Positions 44,508-52,616 of a DNA stretch of 64,000 nt are shown here, piece by piece. Origin of the DNA: Streptomyces sp. Tue6028 (GTDB lineage Bacteria > Actinomycetota > Actinomycetes > Streptomycetales > Streptomycetaceae); contig NZ_MLCE01000028.1 of assembly GCF_002300165.1 (NCBI RefSeq), forward strand, positions 1-64,000, given 5' to 3'. Within the stretch, counting starts at the first letter, position 1, and every line of letters starts with the position of its first letter. A model generated the notes under the pieces. The model was given only the letters and a program-made list of their open reading frames with translations. It was not told where the DNA came from and searched no databases. Position numbers and translations under genes: made by a program.

Positions 44508-44536
44508 GAGCACGGCTGCTCGTGGCAGCCGTGCTC
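44508..44536 (+). terminator. Terminator hairpin directly after the SprT-like gene
   Basis: GAGCACGGCTGC and GCAGCCGTGCTC form a perfect 12-bp stem with a TCGTG loop, abutting the TGA. The following 267 bases up to rpsP hold the ribosomal-operon promoter region (CACAAT at 44663-44668 is a weak -10 candidate) and no gene. Confidence 0.8.
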
Positions 44537-44803
44537 AGCCATCCAGGACGGCGGCACCATGGGGCGCCGGGCGGCGTGAAGGGCGCCCGGGGGCCGGCGC
44601 CGGGTGCCGCTGAGCCATGGCCGGGCGCACCCCGCGGGTGAAGGCGACTCGCCGGGATGTGGCACAATGGCTAGCTGTACTCGACAGCCGCACAGGACCC
44701 CTCTCTCCTCCGGCTGACGCGTCCATCGGGCACTCGGGTACCGCAACCCCACGCGGCCATCTCGCCGTGCCCAACCACGTCAAGACCAGGAGACACCACT
44801 TCC

Positions 44804-45223
44804 GTGGCAGTCAAGATCAAGCTGAAGCGTCTGGGCAAGATCCGTTCGCCTCACTACCGCATCGTCGTCGCCGACTCCCGTACCCGCCGTGACGGCCGGG
44901 CCATCGAGGAGATCGGTCTGTACCACCCGGTGCAGAACCCCTCGCGCATCGAGGTCGACTCGGACCGCGCGCAGTACTGGCTGGGTGTCGGCGCGCAGCC
45001 GACCGAGCCCGTGCTCGCCATCCTGAAGCTGACCGGCGACTGGCAGAAGTTCAAGGGCCTGCCGGCCCCGGCTCCGCTGCTCGTGGCCGAGCCGAAGGCC
45101 ACGCGCCCGTCCTTCGACGCCCTGGGCGGCGAGGACGAGGGCAAGGGTGAGGCCATCACCCAGAAGAAGAAGGCTGAGAAGAAGGACGAGGCCAAGGCCG
45201 AGTCCGAGTCGACCGAGGCCTGA
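44804..45223 (+). CDS. rpsP: 30S ribosomal protein S16
   Basis: S16 (139 residues) binds 16S rRNA early in 30S assembly. It starts (V)AVKIKLKRLGKIRSPHYRIV from the GTG at 44804, preceded by GGAGACACCACTTCC. Residues 1-85 are the S16 fold. The last 55 are a Lys/Glu/Ala-rich extension typical of actinobacteria. First gene of rpsP-khpA-rimM-trmD-rplS; khpA begins two bases after the stop. Confidence 0.97.
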   Translation: MAVKIKLKRLGKIRSPHYRIVVADSRTRRDGRAIEEIGLYHPVQNPSRIEVDSDRAQYWLGVGAQPTEPVLAILKLTGDWQKFKGLPAPAPLLVAEPKATRPSFDALGGEDEGKGEAITQKKKAEKKDEAKAESESTEA

Positions 45224-45225
45224 GC

Positions 45226-45465
45226 ATGCTCGAGGAGGCTCTCGAGCACCTCGTGAAGGGCATCGTCGACAACCCCGACGATGTGCAGGTCGCCTCGCGC
45301 AACCTGCGCCGCGGGCGCGTACTCGAGGTCCGGGTGCACCCCGACGACCTCGGCAAGGTGATCGGCCGCAACGGCCGCACCGCGCGCGCTCTGCGCACCG
45401 TCGTGGGCGCCATCGGCGGCCGCGGCGTCCGCGTCGACCTCGTCGACGTGGACCACGTCCGCTGA
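45226..45465 (+). CDS. khpA: KH-domain RNA-binding protein KhpA
   Basis: The 79-residue protein is a single KH domain with the GxxG loop in LGKVIGRNGRTARALR. KhpA partners KhpB/Jag in other bacteria and binds many RNAs. Its place between rpsP and rimM is the conserved location. The ATG is two bases after the rpsP stop, so it is co-translated. Confidence 0.94.
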   Translation: MLEEALEHLVKGIVDNPDDVQVASRNLRRGRVLEVRVHPDDLGKVIGRNGRTARALRTVVGAIGGRGVRVDLVDVDHVR

Positions 45466-45549
45466 CGTAACAGGCAGCACCGGCTCGGGCCGGGGAGGGC
45501 TTACGAGCCTTTCCCGGCCCGTAGTCGTATCGACAGGAGATCAAGCACA

Positions 45550-46092
45550 GTGCAGCTGGTAGTCGCTCGCGTCGGCCGTGCCCACGGCATCAAGGGCGAG
45601 GTCACCGTGGAGGTGCGTACGGACGAGCCGGAACTCAGGCTCGGACCGGGCGCCGTCCTGCTCACCGACCCGGCCTCCGCCGGACCGCTGACCATCGAGA
45701 CGGGTCGCGTCCACAGCGGCCGTCTCCTGCTGCGTTTCGAAGGCGTACGGGACCGGAACGCCGCCGAGGCGCTGCGCAACACCCTGCTCATCGCCGACGT
45801 CGATCCGGAGGAGACGCCGGAGGACCCCGAGGAGTACTACGACCACCAGCTGATCGACCTGGACGTGGTCACCGCGGACGGCGTCGAGGTCGGGCGGATC
45901 ACGGAGATCTCGCACCTGCCCTCGCAGGACCTCTTCGTGGTCGAGCGGCCGGACGGGACGGAGGTCCTGATCCCGTTCGTCGAGGAGATCGTCACCGGCA
46001 TCGACCTCACGGAGCAGCGGGCCGTCATCGACCCGCCGCCCGGACTGATCGACGACCGCGCCGAGATCGCCTCCACCAGGGACGAGGCGTAA
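45550..46092 (+). CDS. rimM: 16S rRNA processing protein RimM
   Basis: RimM assists maturation of the 30S head and binds S19. The 180-residue protein has an N-terminal beta-barrel (LVVARVGRAHGIKGEVTVEV) and a C-terminal PRC-barrel (EEYYDHQLIDLDVV, ILIPFVEEIV-type sequence VLIPFVEEIVTGID). The GTG at 45550 follows AGGAGATCAAG. Its TAA overlaps the trmD ATG as TAATG, giving coupling. Confidence 0.94.
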   Translation: MQLVVARVGRAHGIKGEVTVEVRTDEPELRLGPGAVLLTDPASAGPLTIETGRVHSGRLLLRFEGVRDRNAAEALRNTLLIADVDPEETPEDPEEYYDHQLIDLDVVTADGVEVGRITEISHLPSQDLFVVERPDGTEVLIPFVEEIVTGIDLTEQRAVIDPPPGLIDDRAEIASTRDEA

Positions 46093-46913
46093 TGCGGCTC
46101 GACGTCGTCACGATCTTCCCCGAGTACCTGGAACCCCTGAACGTCTCGCTGGTCGGCAAGGCACGCGCGCGTGGACAGCTGAACGTGCACGTGCACGATC
46201 TGCGGGAGTGGACGTACGACCGGCACAACACCGTCGACGACACCCCGTACGGCGGCGGCCCCGGCATGGTCATGAAGACCGAGCCCTGGGGCGACGCGCT
46301 GGACTCCGTCCTGGCCGACGGCTACGAGACGGGTTCCCACGGGCCCGCCCTGGTGGTCCCCACGCCCAGCGGACGCCCCTTCACCCAGGAGCTCGCCGTC
46401 GAGCTCTCCGAATGCCCCTGGCTGGTCTTCACCCCCGCCCGCTACGAGGGCATCGACCGCCGGGTCATCGACGAGTACGCCACCCGTATGCCCGTCCACG
46501 AGGTGTCCATCGGCGACTACGTGCTCGCCGGCGGCGAGGCGGCCGTCCTGGTGGTCACCGAGGCCGTGGCGCGGCTGCTGCCCGGTGTCCTCGGCAACGC
46601 CGAGTCCCACCGCGACGACTCCTTCGCCCCCGGAGCCATGGCCAACCTCCTGGAAGGCCCGGTGTACACCAAGCCTCCGGCCTGGCGCGGCCGGGAGATC
46701 CCGGAGGTGCTGCTCAGCGGCCACCACGGGAAGATCGCCCGCTGGCGCCGCGACGAGGCGCTGCGCCGTACGACGGCCAACCGTCCCGACCTGATCGAGC
46801 GTTGCGACCCCGCCGTCTTCGACAAGAAGGACCGCGAGATGCTCTCGATCCTCGGCTGGCAGCCGGGCCCCGACGGCCGATTTTGGCGCACGCCCGAGGC
46901 CGTGGAAGAATAG
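46092..46913 (+). CDS. trmD: tRNA (guanine37-N1)-methyltransferase
   Basis: TrmD methylates G37 next to the anticodon and prevents frameshifting. The 273-residue protein begins MRLDVVTIFPEYLEPLNVSL, has DDTPYGGGPGMVMKTEP in the active-site region and the trefoil-knot SAM site YEGIDRRVIDEY...SIGDYVLAGGEAAVL. Full family length. The start overlaps rimM by one base. rplS follows after 132 bases containing a small CCCCTG/CAGGGG hairpin. Confidence 0.96.
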   Translation: MRLDVVTIFPEYLEPLNVSLVGKARARGQLNVHVHDLREWTYDRHNTVDDTPYGGGPGMVMKTEPWGDALDSVLADGYETGSHGPALVVPTPSGRPFTQELAVELSECPWLVFTPARYEGIDRRVIDEYATRMPVHEVSIGDYVLAGGEAAVLVVTEAVARLLPGVLGNAESHRDDSFAPGAMANLLEGPVYTKPPAWRGREIPEVLLSGHHGKIARWRRDEALRRTTANRPDLIERCDPAVFDKKDREMLSILGWQPGPDGRFWRTPEAVEE

Positions 46914-47045
46914 ACCGCTGCTGTACGTCGTCCGGCGTGCGCCCCTGCCACAGGGGGACACGACGCCCGCCCCGGCGCGGCAGCGAATTCCGGAAAACCT
47001 ATCTCCCGTTGATGACCTGTGGCATCAGCGAAGAAAGCAGACGAA

Positions 47046-47396
47046 ATGTCTCACCTGCTCGACTCCGTCGACAGCGCGTCGCTGCGCAGCGACATCCCGG
47101 CCTTCCGCCCGGGTGACACCGTCAACGTCCACGTGCGCGTCATCGAGGGCAACCGCTCCCGTGTGCAGCAGTTCAAGGGCGTAGTCATCCGTCGCCAGGG
47201 CGCCGGTGTCCGCGAGACCTTCACGGTCCGCAAGGTCTCGTTCTCCGTCGGCGTCGAGCGCACCTTCCCGGTGCACACCCCGATCGTCGAGAAGATCGAG
47301 CTCGTCACCCGCGGTGACGTGCGTCGCGCGAAGCTGTACTACCTGCGTGACCTGCGCGGCAAGGCGGCGAAGATCAAGGAGAAGCGCGAGAACTGA
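47046..47396 (+). CDS. rplS: 50S ribosomal protein L19
   Basis: L19 (116 residues) lies at the 30S-50S interface. It starts MSHLLDSVDSASLRSDIPAF from the ATG at 47046, the usual Streptomyces N-terminus; an in-frame GTG at 47019 would add nine residues. Core segments VVIRRQGAGVRETFTVRKVS and KLYYLRDLRGKAAKIKEK are intact. Last gene of the rpsP operon; 83 bases then separate it from sipW. Confidence 0.96.
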   Translation: MSHLLDSVDSASLRSDIPAFRPGDTVNVHVRVIEGNRSRVQQFKGVVIRRQGAGVRETFTVRKVSFSVGVERTFPVHTPIVEKIELVTRGDVRRAKLYYLRDLRGKAAKIKEKREN

Positions 47397-47479
47397 TCTC
47401 GCGCCGCCGCACGGGGAAACCGCTGGTGAACCCGTCGGCGCGAAGGTGTCACAGCGGGGCCGGATAACATCTGGCTCCG

Positions 47480-48196
47480 ATGGACACCGAAGCACAGCAC
47501 GTGGAGCGCGACCGCTCCTCCCGCCCTTCCGGATCCGAGGAGATCCCGGACACAGAGGGGCCGGAGGGACGGTCGCGTTTCGCGTTGGTGGACCGCGTCG
47601 CCGACTGGCTCCCGGGCGGGCGGATCACCTTGACCGTACTGACCTGCCTGGCCTTCCTGCTCCTCGTGAGCCGCTTCGTGATGCAGCCCTTCGAGATTCC
47701 CAGCGGCTCGATGGAGTCCGGATTGAGGATCGGGGACCGCGTTCTCGTAAATAAGTTGGCGTACCGTTTCGGTGCCGAGCCGCGACGGGGCGATGTCGTC
47801 GTGTTCGACGGCACCGGCTACTTCGGAGACGCCGACTACATCAAGCGCGTGGTCGGTGTGGGGGGAGACCACGTGGTCTGCTGCGACAAGGAAGGGAGGC
47901 TCGAAGTGAACGGCCAGTCGGTCGACGAGTCGGCGTTTGTGCATCACGGGGACAGCCCGTCCGACGTTCCCTTCGACGTCGTCGTGCCCGCCGGCACTCT
48001 CTTCGTCCTCGGTGACCACCGCAGCGACTCCAGCGACTCCCGCGACCACCTGGGCTCACCCGGCGGCGGCATGGTCCCCGTCGACGGCGTCATCGGCCGT
48101 GCCGACTGGGTCGCCTGGCCCGCCGGTCACTGGACGCGGCTGACGCGCCCCGACGCCTACGCGCGCGTGCCCGCCGCGGACGGTGCCCATGGGTAA
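47480..48196 (+). CDS. sipW: Type I signal peptidase SipW
   Basis: Signal peptidases release exported proteins by cutting signal peptides. The 238-residue SipW has one membrane helix (residues about 48-68, LTVLTCLAFLLLVSRFVM), then the serine motif IPSGSMES with catalytic Ser77, the lysine motif YIKRVVGVGGD with Lys122, and GDHRSDSSDSRDH. No C-terminal hydrophobic segment is seen, so it is a single-span type. A CC pair follows the lysine region. First of a four-gene cluster; its last eight bases overlap sipX. Confidence 0.92.
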   Translation: MDTEAQHVERDRSSRPSGSEEIPDTEGPEGRSRFALVDRVADWLPGGRITLTVLTCLAFLLLVSRFVMQPFEIPSGSMESGLRIGDRVLVNKLAYRFGAEPRRGDVVVFDGTGYFGDADYIKRVVGVGGDHVVCCDKEGRLEVNGQSVDESAFVHHGDSPSDVPFDVVVPAGTLFVLGDHRSDSSDSRDHLGSPGGGMVPVDGVIGRADWVAWPAGHWTRLTRPDAYARVPAADGAHG

Positions 48197-49280
48197 CCGC
48201 GGCAAACCGCGCGGCGTGCCGACCAGCGCCGCCGAGAACCTGCTGCCCACCGGCACCCGGCGGGCCTCCGGAGGCGTCGCGCGCACCGGACGCGCCGAGC
48301 GGCGCAAGCTCCAGCGCAAGGTCAAGCGGCGCAGGCGCCGCTCGGCCATCAAGGAGATACCTCTCCTCGTCGGCGTCGCCGTCCTCATAGCGCTCGTGCT
48401 CAAGACCTTCCTCGTCCAGGCCTTCGTGATCCCGTCGGGCTCCATGGAGAACACGATCCAGATCGGCGACCGCGTCCTGGTCGACAAGCTCACCCCGTGG
48501 TTCGGTTCCGAGCCCCAGCGCGGTGACGTCGTGGTCTTCAAGGACCCCGGAGGCTGGCTCACCGCCGAGGAGACCAAGAAGAAGGACGACCCCGTCGTCG
48601 TCAAACAGGTCAAGGAGGGGCTCACCTTCATCGGTCTGCTTCCCTCCGACAACGAGAAGGACCTGATCAAGCGCGTCGTCGGGGTCGGCGGCGACACGGT
48701 CAAGTGCTGCGACGCGCAGGGCCGGGTCACCGTCAACGGCACGCCGCTCAGCGAGCCCTACATCCACGCCGACAACAAACCGTCGGACTTCGCCTTCGAG
48801 GTGAAGGTGCCCCAGGGACGCCTGTTCGTCATGGGCGACCACCGCGCCAACTCCGCCGACTCCCGCTACCACCGCTCCGACAAGTTCAGCGGCACCGTCT
48901 CCCTGAAGTCGGTCGTCGGCCGCGCCAGGTACATCGCGTGGCCCCTCGGACACTGGACCAGTCTGGAGGAGCCGGGCACGTACGCGTCCGTGGCCGACGC
49001 GCCTGGAGGGTCGACCTCCGTTCTCGCTCAGTCGCATAGGGTGGCCCCTGCGGATCCAGACGGATTGACCCCGCTCCCGACCCCTGCGGAACTCCCGCTC
49101 GTTATGGGAGTGGTGGGCCTGCGCCGAATACGGCGTGGGCGGCGGCACGGAGTGAGGAGTGGATGTGGGGGATGTGGCGGTCGGCGCACGGTCCGGACAA
49201 GACGGTCCCGAAGGGAAGCCGGAGCGGCCCGACGATTCGGCTTCCCCGGCCGTAGAGGACGCGTCGAATTCCGGGAGTGA
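48189..49280 (+). CDS. sipX: Type I signal peptidase SipX
   Basis: The 363-residue SipX has a basic N-terminal region (RRKLQRKVKRRRRR), a membrane helix near 58-79, Ser85 in IPSGSMEN, the Lys in LIKRVVGVGGD and GDHRANSADSRYH. A short hydrophobic ELPLVMGVVGL segment follows near 302, then an Arg/Gly-rich tail of about 55 residues. That tail is read in a different frame over the first 116 bases of sipY, an unusually long same-strand overlap. The ATG at 48189 overlaps sipW by eight bases. Confidence 0.9.
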   Translation: MGNRGKPRGVPTSAAENLLPTGTRRASGGVARTGRAERRKLQRKVKRRRRRSAIKEIPLLVGVAVLIALVLKTFLVQAFVIPSGSMENTIQIGDRVLVDKLTPWFGSEPQRGDVVVFKDPGGWLTAEETKKKDDPVVVKQVKEGLTFIGLLPSDNEKDLIKRVVGVGGDTVKCCDAQGRVTVNGTPLSEPYIHADNKPSDFAFEVKVPQGRLFVMGDHRANSADSRYHRSDKFSGTVSLKSVVGRARYIAWPLGHWTSLEEPGTYASVADAPGGSTSVLAQSHRVAPADPDGLTPLPTPAELPLVMGVVGLRRIRRGRRHGVRSGCGGCGGRRTVRTRRSRREAGAARRFGFPGRRGRVEFRE

Positions 49281-50109
49281 CGCCGAGGACGGCGGAGCCG
49301 CGGCCGAGCGGGACGCGAAGTCGAAGAAGCAGCGCTCCTTCTGGAAGGAGCTGCCGATCCTCATCGGCATCGCCCTGGTCCTCGCGCTGCTCATCAAGAC
49401 CTTCCTGGTGCAGGCGTTCTCGATCCCCTCGGACTCGATGCAGAACACGCTCCAGCAGGGAGACCGCGTCCTGGTCGACAAGCTGACCCCGTGGTTCGGC
49501 TCCGAGCCGGAGCGCGGCGAGGTCGTCGTCTTCCACGACCCCGACAACTGGCTCGCGGGTGAGCCCACGGCGAACCCGAACGCCCTGCAGACGGTGCTCA
49601 GTTGGATCGGTCTGATGCCGTCGGCCGAGGAGAAGGACCTCATCAAGCGCGTCATCGGCGTCGGGGGCGACACCATCGAGTGCAAGGGCTCCGGCCCGCT
49701 GACCGTCAACGGCAAGGCGCTGAACGAGGAGTCGTACGTCTACCCGGGCAACACCCCGTGCAGCGTCGACGAGGACGGCGGCCAGTTCAAGGTCAAGGTG
49801 CCCAAGGGCATGATCTGGGTGATGGGTGACCACCGCCAGAACTCGAAGGACTCGCGCTACAACCAGATGGACAAGCACCACGGCATGGTTCCCGTCGACA
49901 AGGTCGTCGGGCGCGCCATCGTGAAGGCCTGGCCCATCAACCGCTGGGGCACCCTGCCCGTTCCGGACACCTTCGACCAGGACGGTCTGAGCAGTCAGGC
50001 CGCCGCGGCCGTGACCTCGCCCGACGCCGTGGCGCTGGTCGGAGCCGTACCACTGGTGCTGCTCGGGCGGCGCCGCAAGGCGTCCGGGCGGAAGACGGAC
50101 GCGTCCTGA
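49165..50109 (+). CDS. sipY: Type I signal peptidase SipY
   Basis: The 314-residue SipY has an acidic Ser/Ala-rich N-terminal region, a membrane helix near 63-84, the serine motif IPSDSMQN (Ser91), LIKRVIGVGGD, GDHRQNSKDSRYN and a C-terminal hydrophobic segment (VALVGAVPLVLLG) followed by basic residues, suggesting a second membrane span. In Streptomyces lividans SipY is the main signal peptidase. The GTG at 49165 is preferred to the GTG at 49159 because GAGGAG then lies five bases upstream rather than touching. It overlaps sipX by 116 bases. Confidence 0.9.
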   Translation: MGDVAVGARSGQDGPEGKPERPDDSASPAVEDASNSGSDAEDGGAAAERDAKSKKQRSFWKELPILIGIALVLALLIKTFLVQAFSIPSDSMQNTLQQGDRVLVDKLTPWFGSEPERGEVVVFHDPDNWLAGEPTANPNALQTVLSWIGLMPSAEEKDLIKRVIGVGGDTIECKGSGPLTVNGKALNEESYVYPGNTPCSVDEDGGQFKVKVPKGMIWVMGDHRQNSKDSRYNQMDKHHGMVPVDKVVGRAIVKAWPINRWGTLPVPDTFDQDGLSSQAAAAVTSPDAVALVGAVPLVLLGRRRKASGRKTDAS

Positions 50110-50365
50110 CAGGGCGCTGCGGCCGGCGCGAGCGCGTCTCAGGAGGTGTCGCGGCCGATGTGGACGTGGCGGAGATGTCGAGGCCGGCGCGGACCCGTCT
50201 CGGGAGGCTTCGGGACGGCGCACCCAAAGGTCCGCGATGGGCTGTTTCGCGGCGCGGGCGGACGGACGGCACGACCCGAGTCCGCCCGCGTGGGCCCGGA
50301 GCCGGTGATCGTGATCCCGGCCATGGGCTGACCGCGGACCGTACCCCCGGGTAAGGTGCGGACCC

Positions 50366-51139
50366 ATGGGTGGCGAGAGCACGACGCGTACGGCCCCGCG
50401 CAGCGGTGGCACAGACAAGGGCCCGGCGGGCGGCCGGACCGGACAGGTGCTGTCCGGACTGGCTGTCGCGCTGGGCATTGTGCTGTTCCTCGGAGGGTTC
50501 GCCTGGGGGGCGGTGGTCTATCGGCCGTACACCGTGCCCACCAGTTCGATGACGCCGACGATCGACGCGGGCGACCGCGTGCTGGCACAGCGGGTCGACG
50601 GAGGCGAGGTCAAGCGCGGCGACGTCGTCGTCTTCAAGCAGTCGTCGTGGGGCGACGTGCCCATGGTCAAGCGCGTCGTCGCCGTCGGCGGCGACAAGGT
50701 CGCCTGCTGCACCGACGGCAAGCTCACCGTCAACGGGAAGCAGATCGACGAGTCGTATCTGCCCAAGGGGTCGGCGGCCGAGCTGACGAAGATCCCGACC
50801 GTCACGGTCCCGGACGGCAATCTCTTCCTGCTCGGTGACGAGCGCAGCGGTTCCCTGGACTCCACCGCCCACCTGACCGACGCCGCCAACGGCACCGTGC
50901 CGCGCAAGGCCGTGAAGGGACGCGTCGACGCGGTCGTGTGGCCGATGAACGGCATGCTGGAGCGGCCGACCGGCTTCGAGCCGCTGGGCCGCCTCTCCGA
51001 GCCGGGGCCCCTGCGGCTGATCGTCTCGGCGGTGATCGCGGGCGCGGTGCTCGTCCTGGGCGGCGCGGCCTACGGCCCGATCGCCGGCCGGGCGCGCCGG
51101 CGGGCCGGGGCCCGCACGGAGCTCGCCGGTGCCCGCTGA
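50366..51139 (+). CDS. sipZ: Type I signal peptidase SipZ
   Basis: The 257-residue SipZ has a membrane helix at about 29-51 (LSGLAVALGIVLFLGG), the serine motif VPTSSMTP (Ser61), the lysine motif MVKRVVAVGGD (Lys102), GDERSGSLDS and a clear C-terminal membrane helix (LIVSAVIAGAVLVLGGAAYG). It is the most divergent of the four. A 256-base gap from sipY, with direct repeats of GGCCGGCGCG and a CGGGTAAGGT -10-like element 15 bases upstream, suggests its own promoter. The end overlaps the Nudix gene. Confidence 0.92.
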   Translation: MGGESTTRTAPRSGGTDKGPAGGRTGQVLSGLAVALGIVLFLGGFAWGAVVYRPYTVPTSSMTPTIDAGDRVLAQRVDGGEVKRGDVVVFKQSSWGDVPMVKRVVAVGGDKVACCTDGKLTVNGKQIDESYLPKGSAAELTKIPTVTVPDGNLFLLGDERSGSLDSTAHLTDAANGTVPRKAVKGRVDAVVWPMNGMLERPTGFEPLGRLSEPGPLRLIVSAVIAGAVLVLGGAAYGPIAGRARRRAGARTELAGAR

Positions 51140-51710
51140 GGTGCCGTACGACGCGAGTGGCGAGCACGGGCAGGACCCCTCGCCTGCCGCCGCCCCCTCG
51201 CCCGTCGTCACCGACGAGGAGTACCGGGGCGGGCTGCGGAAGGTGGCCCGTGTGGTGCTGCTCGACCCCGAGGAACGCATTCTGCTGCTGCACGGGCACG
51301 AGCCCGGTGACCCCGCCGACGACTGGTGGTTCACCCCGGGCGGCGGCCTGGAGGGCGACGAGACCCGGGAGCAGGCCGCGGTCCGCGAGCTCGCGGAGGA
51401 GACCGGCATCACCGAGGTCGAACTGGGCCCGGTGCTGTGGCGGCGCATGTGCTCGTTCCCCTTCGCGGGCCGCCGCTGGGACCAGGACGAGTGGTACTAC
51501 CTGGCCCGTACGACCCAGACGGTGACGGCGCCCGCCGGTCTGACGGAGCTGGAACGGCGCAGTGTCGCCGGAGCGCGCTGGTGGACGTGCCAGGAACTGA
51601 CCGAGGCACATGAGACGGTGTATCCGACCAGGCTCGCCGAGCTGCTGTACAGGCTGCTCGACGAGGGTCCCCCGGCCACGCCCGAGGTCCTCGACACGGA
51701 AATCGTCTAG
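51129..51710 (+). CDS. Nudix-family hydrolase
   Basis: The 193-residue protein has a complete Nudix box, GGGLEGDETREQAAVREL followed by AEETGI (near 77-100), which binds Mg and hydrolyses nucleoside-diphosphate-linked compounds. Strands LRKVARVVLLDPEERILLLH precede it. Substrate unknown. The GTG at 51129 overlaps sipZ by eleven bases, so the two are co-translated; from memory sipZ and a mutT-like gene are co-transcribed in Streptomyces lividans. Confidence 0.9.
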   Translation: MPAEVPYDASGEHGQDPSPAAAPSPVVTDEEYRGGLRKVARVVLLDPEERILLLHGHEPGDPADDWWFTPGGGLEGDETREQAAVRELAEETGITEVELGPVLWRRMCSFPFAGRRWDQDEWYYLARTTQTVTAPAGLTELERRSVAGARWWTCQELTEAHETVYPTRLAELLYRLLDEGPPATPEVLDTEIV

Positions 51711-51765
51711 GGGCCCGCGGGGCTGGCGCACAATAGGGGGACGCACGGCTGAAGGGGAACATGCC

Positions 51766-52074
51766 ATGAGCGCCGAGGACCTCGAGAAGTACGAGACCGA
51801 GATGGAGCTGAAGCTCTATCGGGAGTACCGCGATGTCGTCGGTCTGTTCAAATATGTGATCGAGACCGAACGGCGCTTCTACCTCACCAATGACTACGAG
51901 ATGCAGGTGCACTCGGTCCAGGGAGAGGTTTTCTTCGAGGTGTCCATGGCGGACGCCTGGGTGTGGGACATGTATCGACCCGCACGCTTCGTGAAGCAGG
52001 TCCGCGTCCTGACGTTCAAGGACGTGAACATCGAGGAGCTCAACAAGAGCGATCTGGAGCTTCCGGGCGGCTGA
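51766..52074 (+). CDS. DUF2469 conserved actinobacterial protein
   Basis: The 102-residue protein MSAEDLEKYETEMELKLYRE...LNKSDLELPGG belongs to DUF2469, nearly universal in actinobacteria between the lepB/rnhB and yraN/comM genes, function unknown. It is helical at the N-terminus, then beta-rich with many aromatics (MADAWVWDMYRPARF). GAAGGGG lies eight bases before the ATG at 51766. Just upstream, ATGCCATGA would encode a two-residue peptide whose stop overlaps this start. Confidence 0.92.
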   Translation: MSAEDLEKYETEMELKLYREYRDVVGLFKYVIETERRFYLTNDYEMQVHSVQGEVFFEVSMADAWVWDMYRPARFVKQVRVLTFKDVNIEELNKSDLELPGG

Positions 52075-52139
52075 TGACGGAGGCGCCGGCGTGCTGGGAG
52101 CCGCCGGCGGTCACCCCGCGGAGTTCCTGACGTGGAGCG

Positions 52140-52157
52140 GTCACCCCTGCGGGTGAC
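52140..52157 (+). terminator. Short terminator after DUF2469
   Basis: GTCACCC and GGGTGAC pair around a CTGC loop, followed after GGGG by TTTT. It lies 66 bases after the DUF2469 stop and before yraN. Confidence 0.65.
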
Positions 52158-52244
52158 GGGGTTTTCCACAATCGCGCGTTCGTCCACCAAGATCCACAAG
52201 CGGGGCGGGACGGCCGCAGTGTTGGCGCCGGAGGTGGTGCCGAC

Positions 52245-52616
52245 ATGAACTCGTCCCAGGCACGCAACGCACTCGGCAGGTACGGAGAGGACCTCGCCGC
52301 CCGCCGGCTGACCGAGGCCGGCATGACGGTCCTGGCGCGCAACTGGCGCTGCGGCAGGACCGGAGAGATCGACATCGTGGCCCGTGACGGCGACGCGCTG
52401 GTGATCTGCGAGGTCAAGACCCGCAAGGCGGGCTCCTTCGAGCACCCGATGGCGGCCGTCACACCGGCCAAGGCCCAGCGCCTGCGAGGCCTCGCCGAAC
52501 GCTGGGTCCAGGAACACGGAGGGGCGCCCCCCGGCGGCGTCCGCATCGATCTGATCGGCGTCGTCCTGCCCGGCCGCGGCGCGCCCGTCGTCGAGCACGC
52601 GCGGGGGGTGGCCTGA
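52245..52616 (+). CDS. YraN/UPF0102 nuclease-fold protein
   Basis: The 123-residue protein has the endonuclease-like fold of UPF0102: LGRYGEDLAARRLTEAGMTV, then RTGEIDIVARD and LVICEVKTRKAGSF, where the Asp and Glu-x-Lys are the nuclease-type residues. A biochemical role is not established. The ATG at 52245 follows GGAGGTGGTGCCGAC. Its TGA overlaps the comM ATG, the start of the yraN-comM-dprA set found in most actinobacteria. Confidence 0.92.
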   Translation: MNSSQARNALGRYGEDLAARRLTEAGMTVLARNWRCGRTGEIDIVARDGDALVICEVKTRKAGSFEHPMAAVTPAKAQRLRGLAERWVQEHGGAPPGGVRIDLIGVVLPGRGAPVVEHARGVA

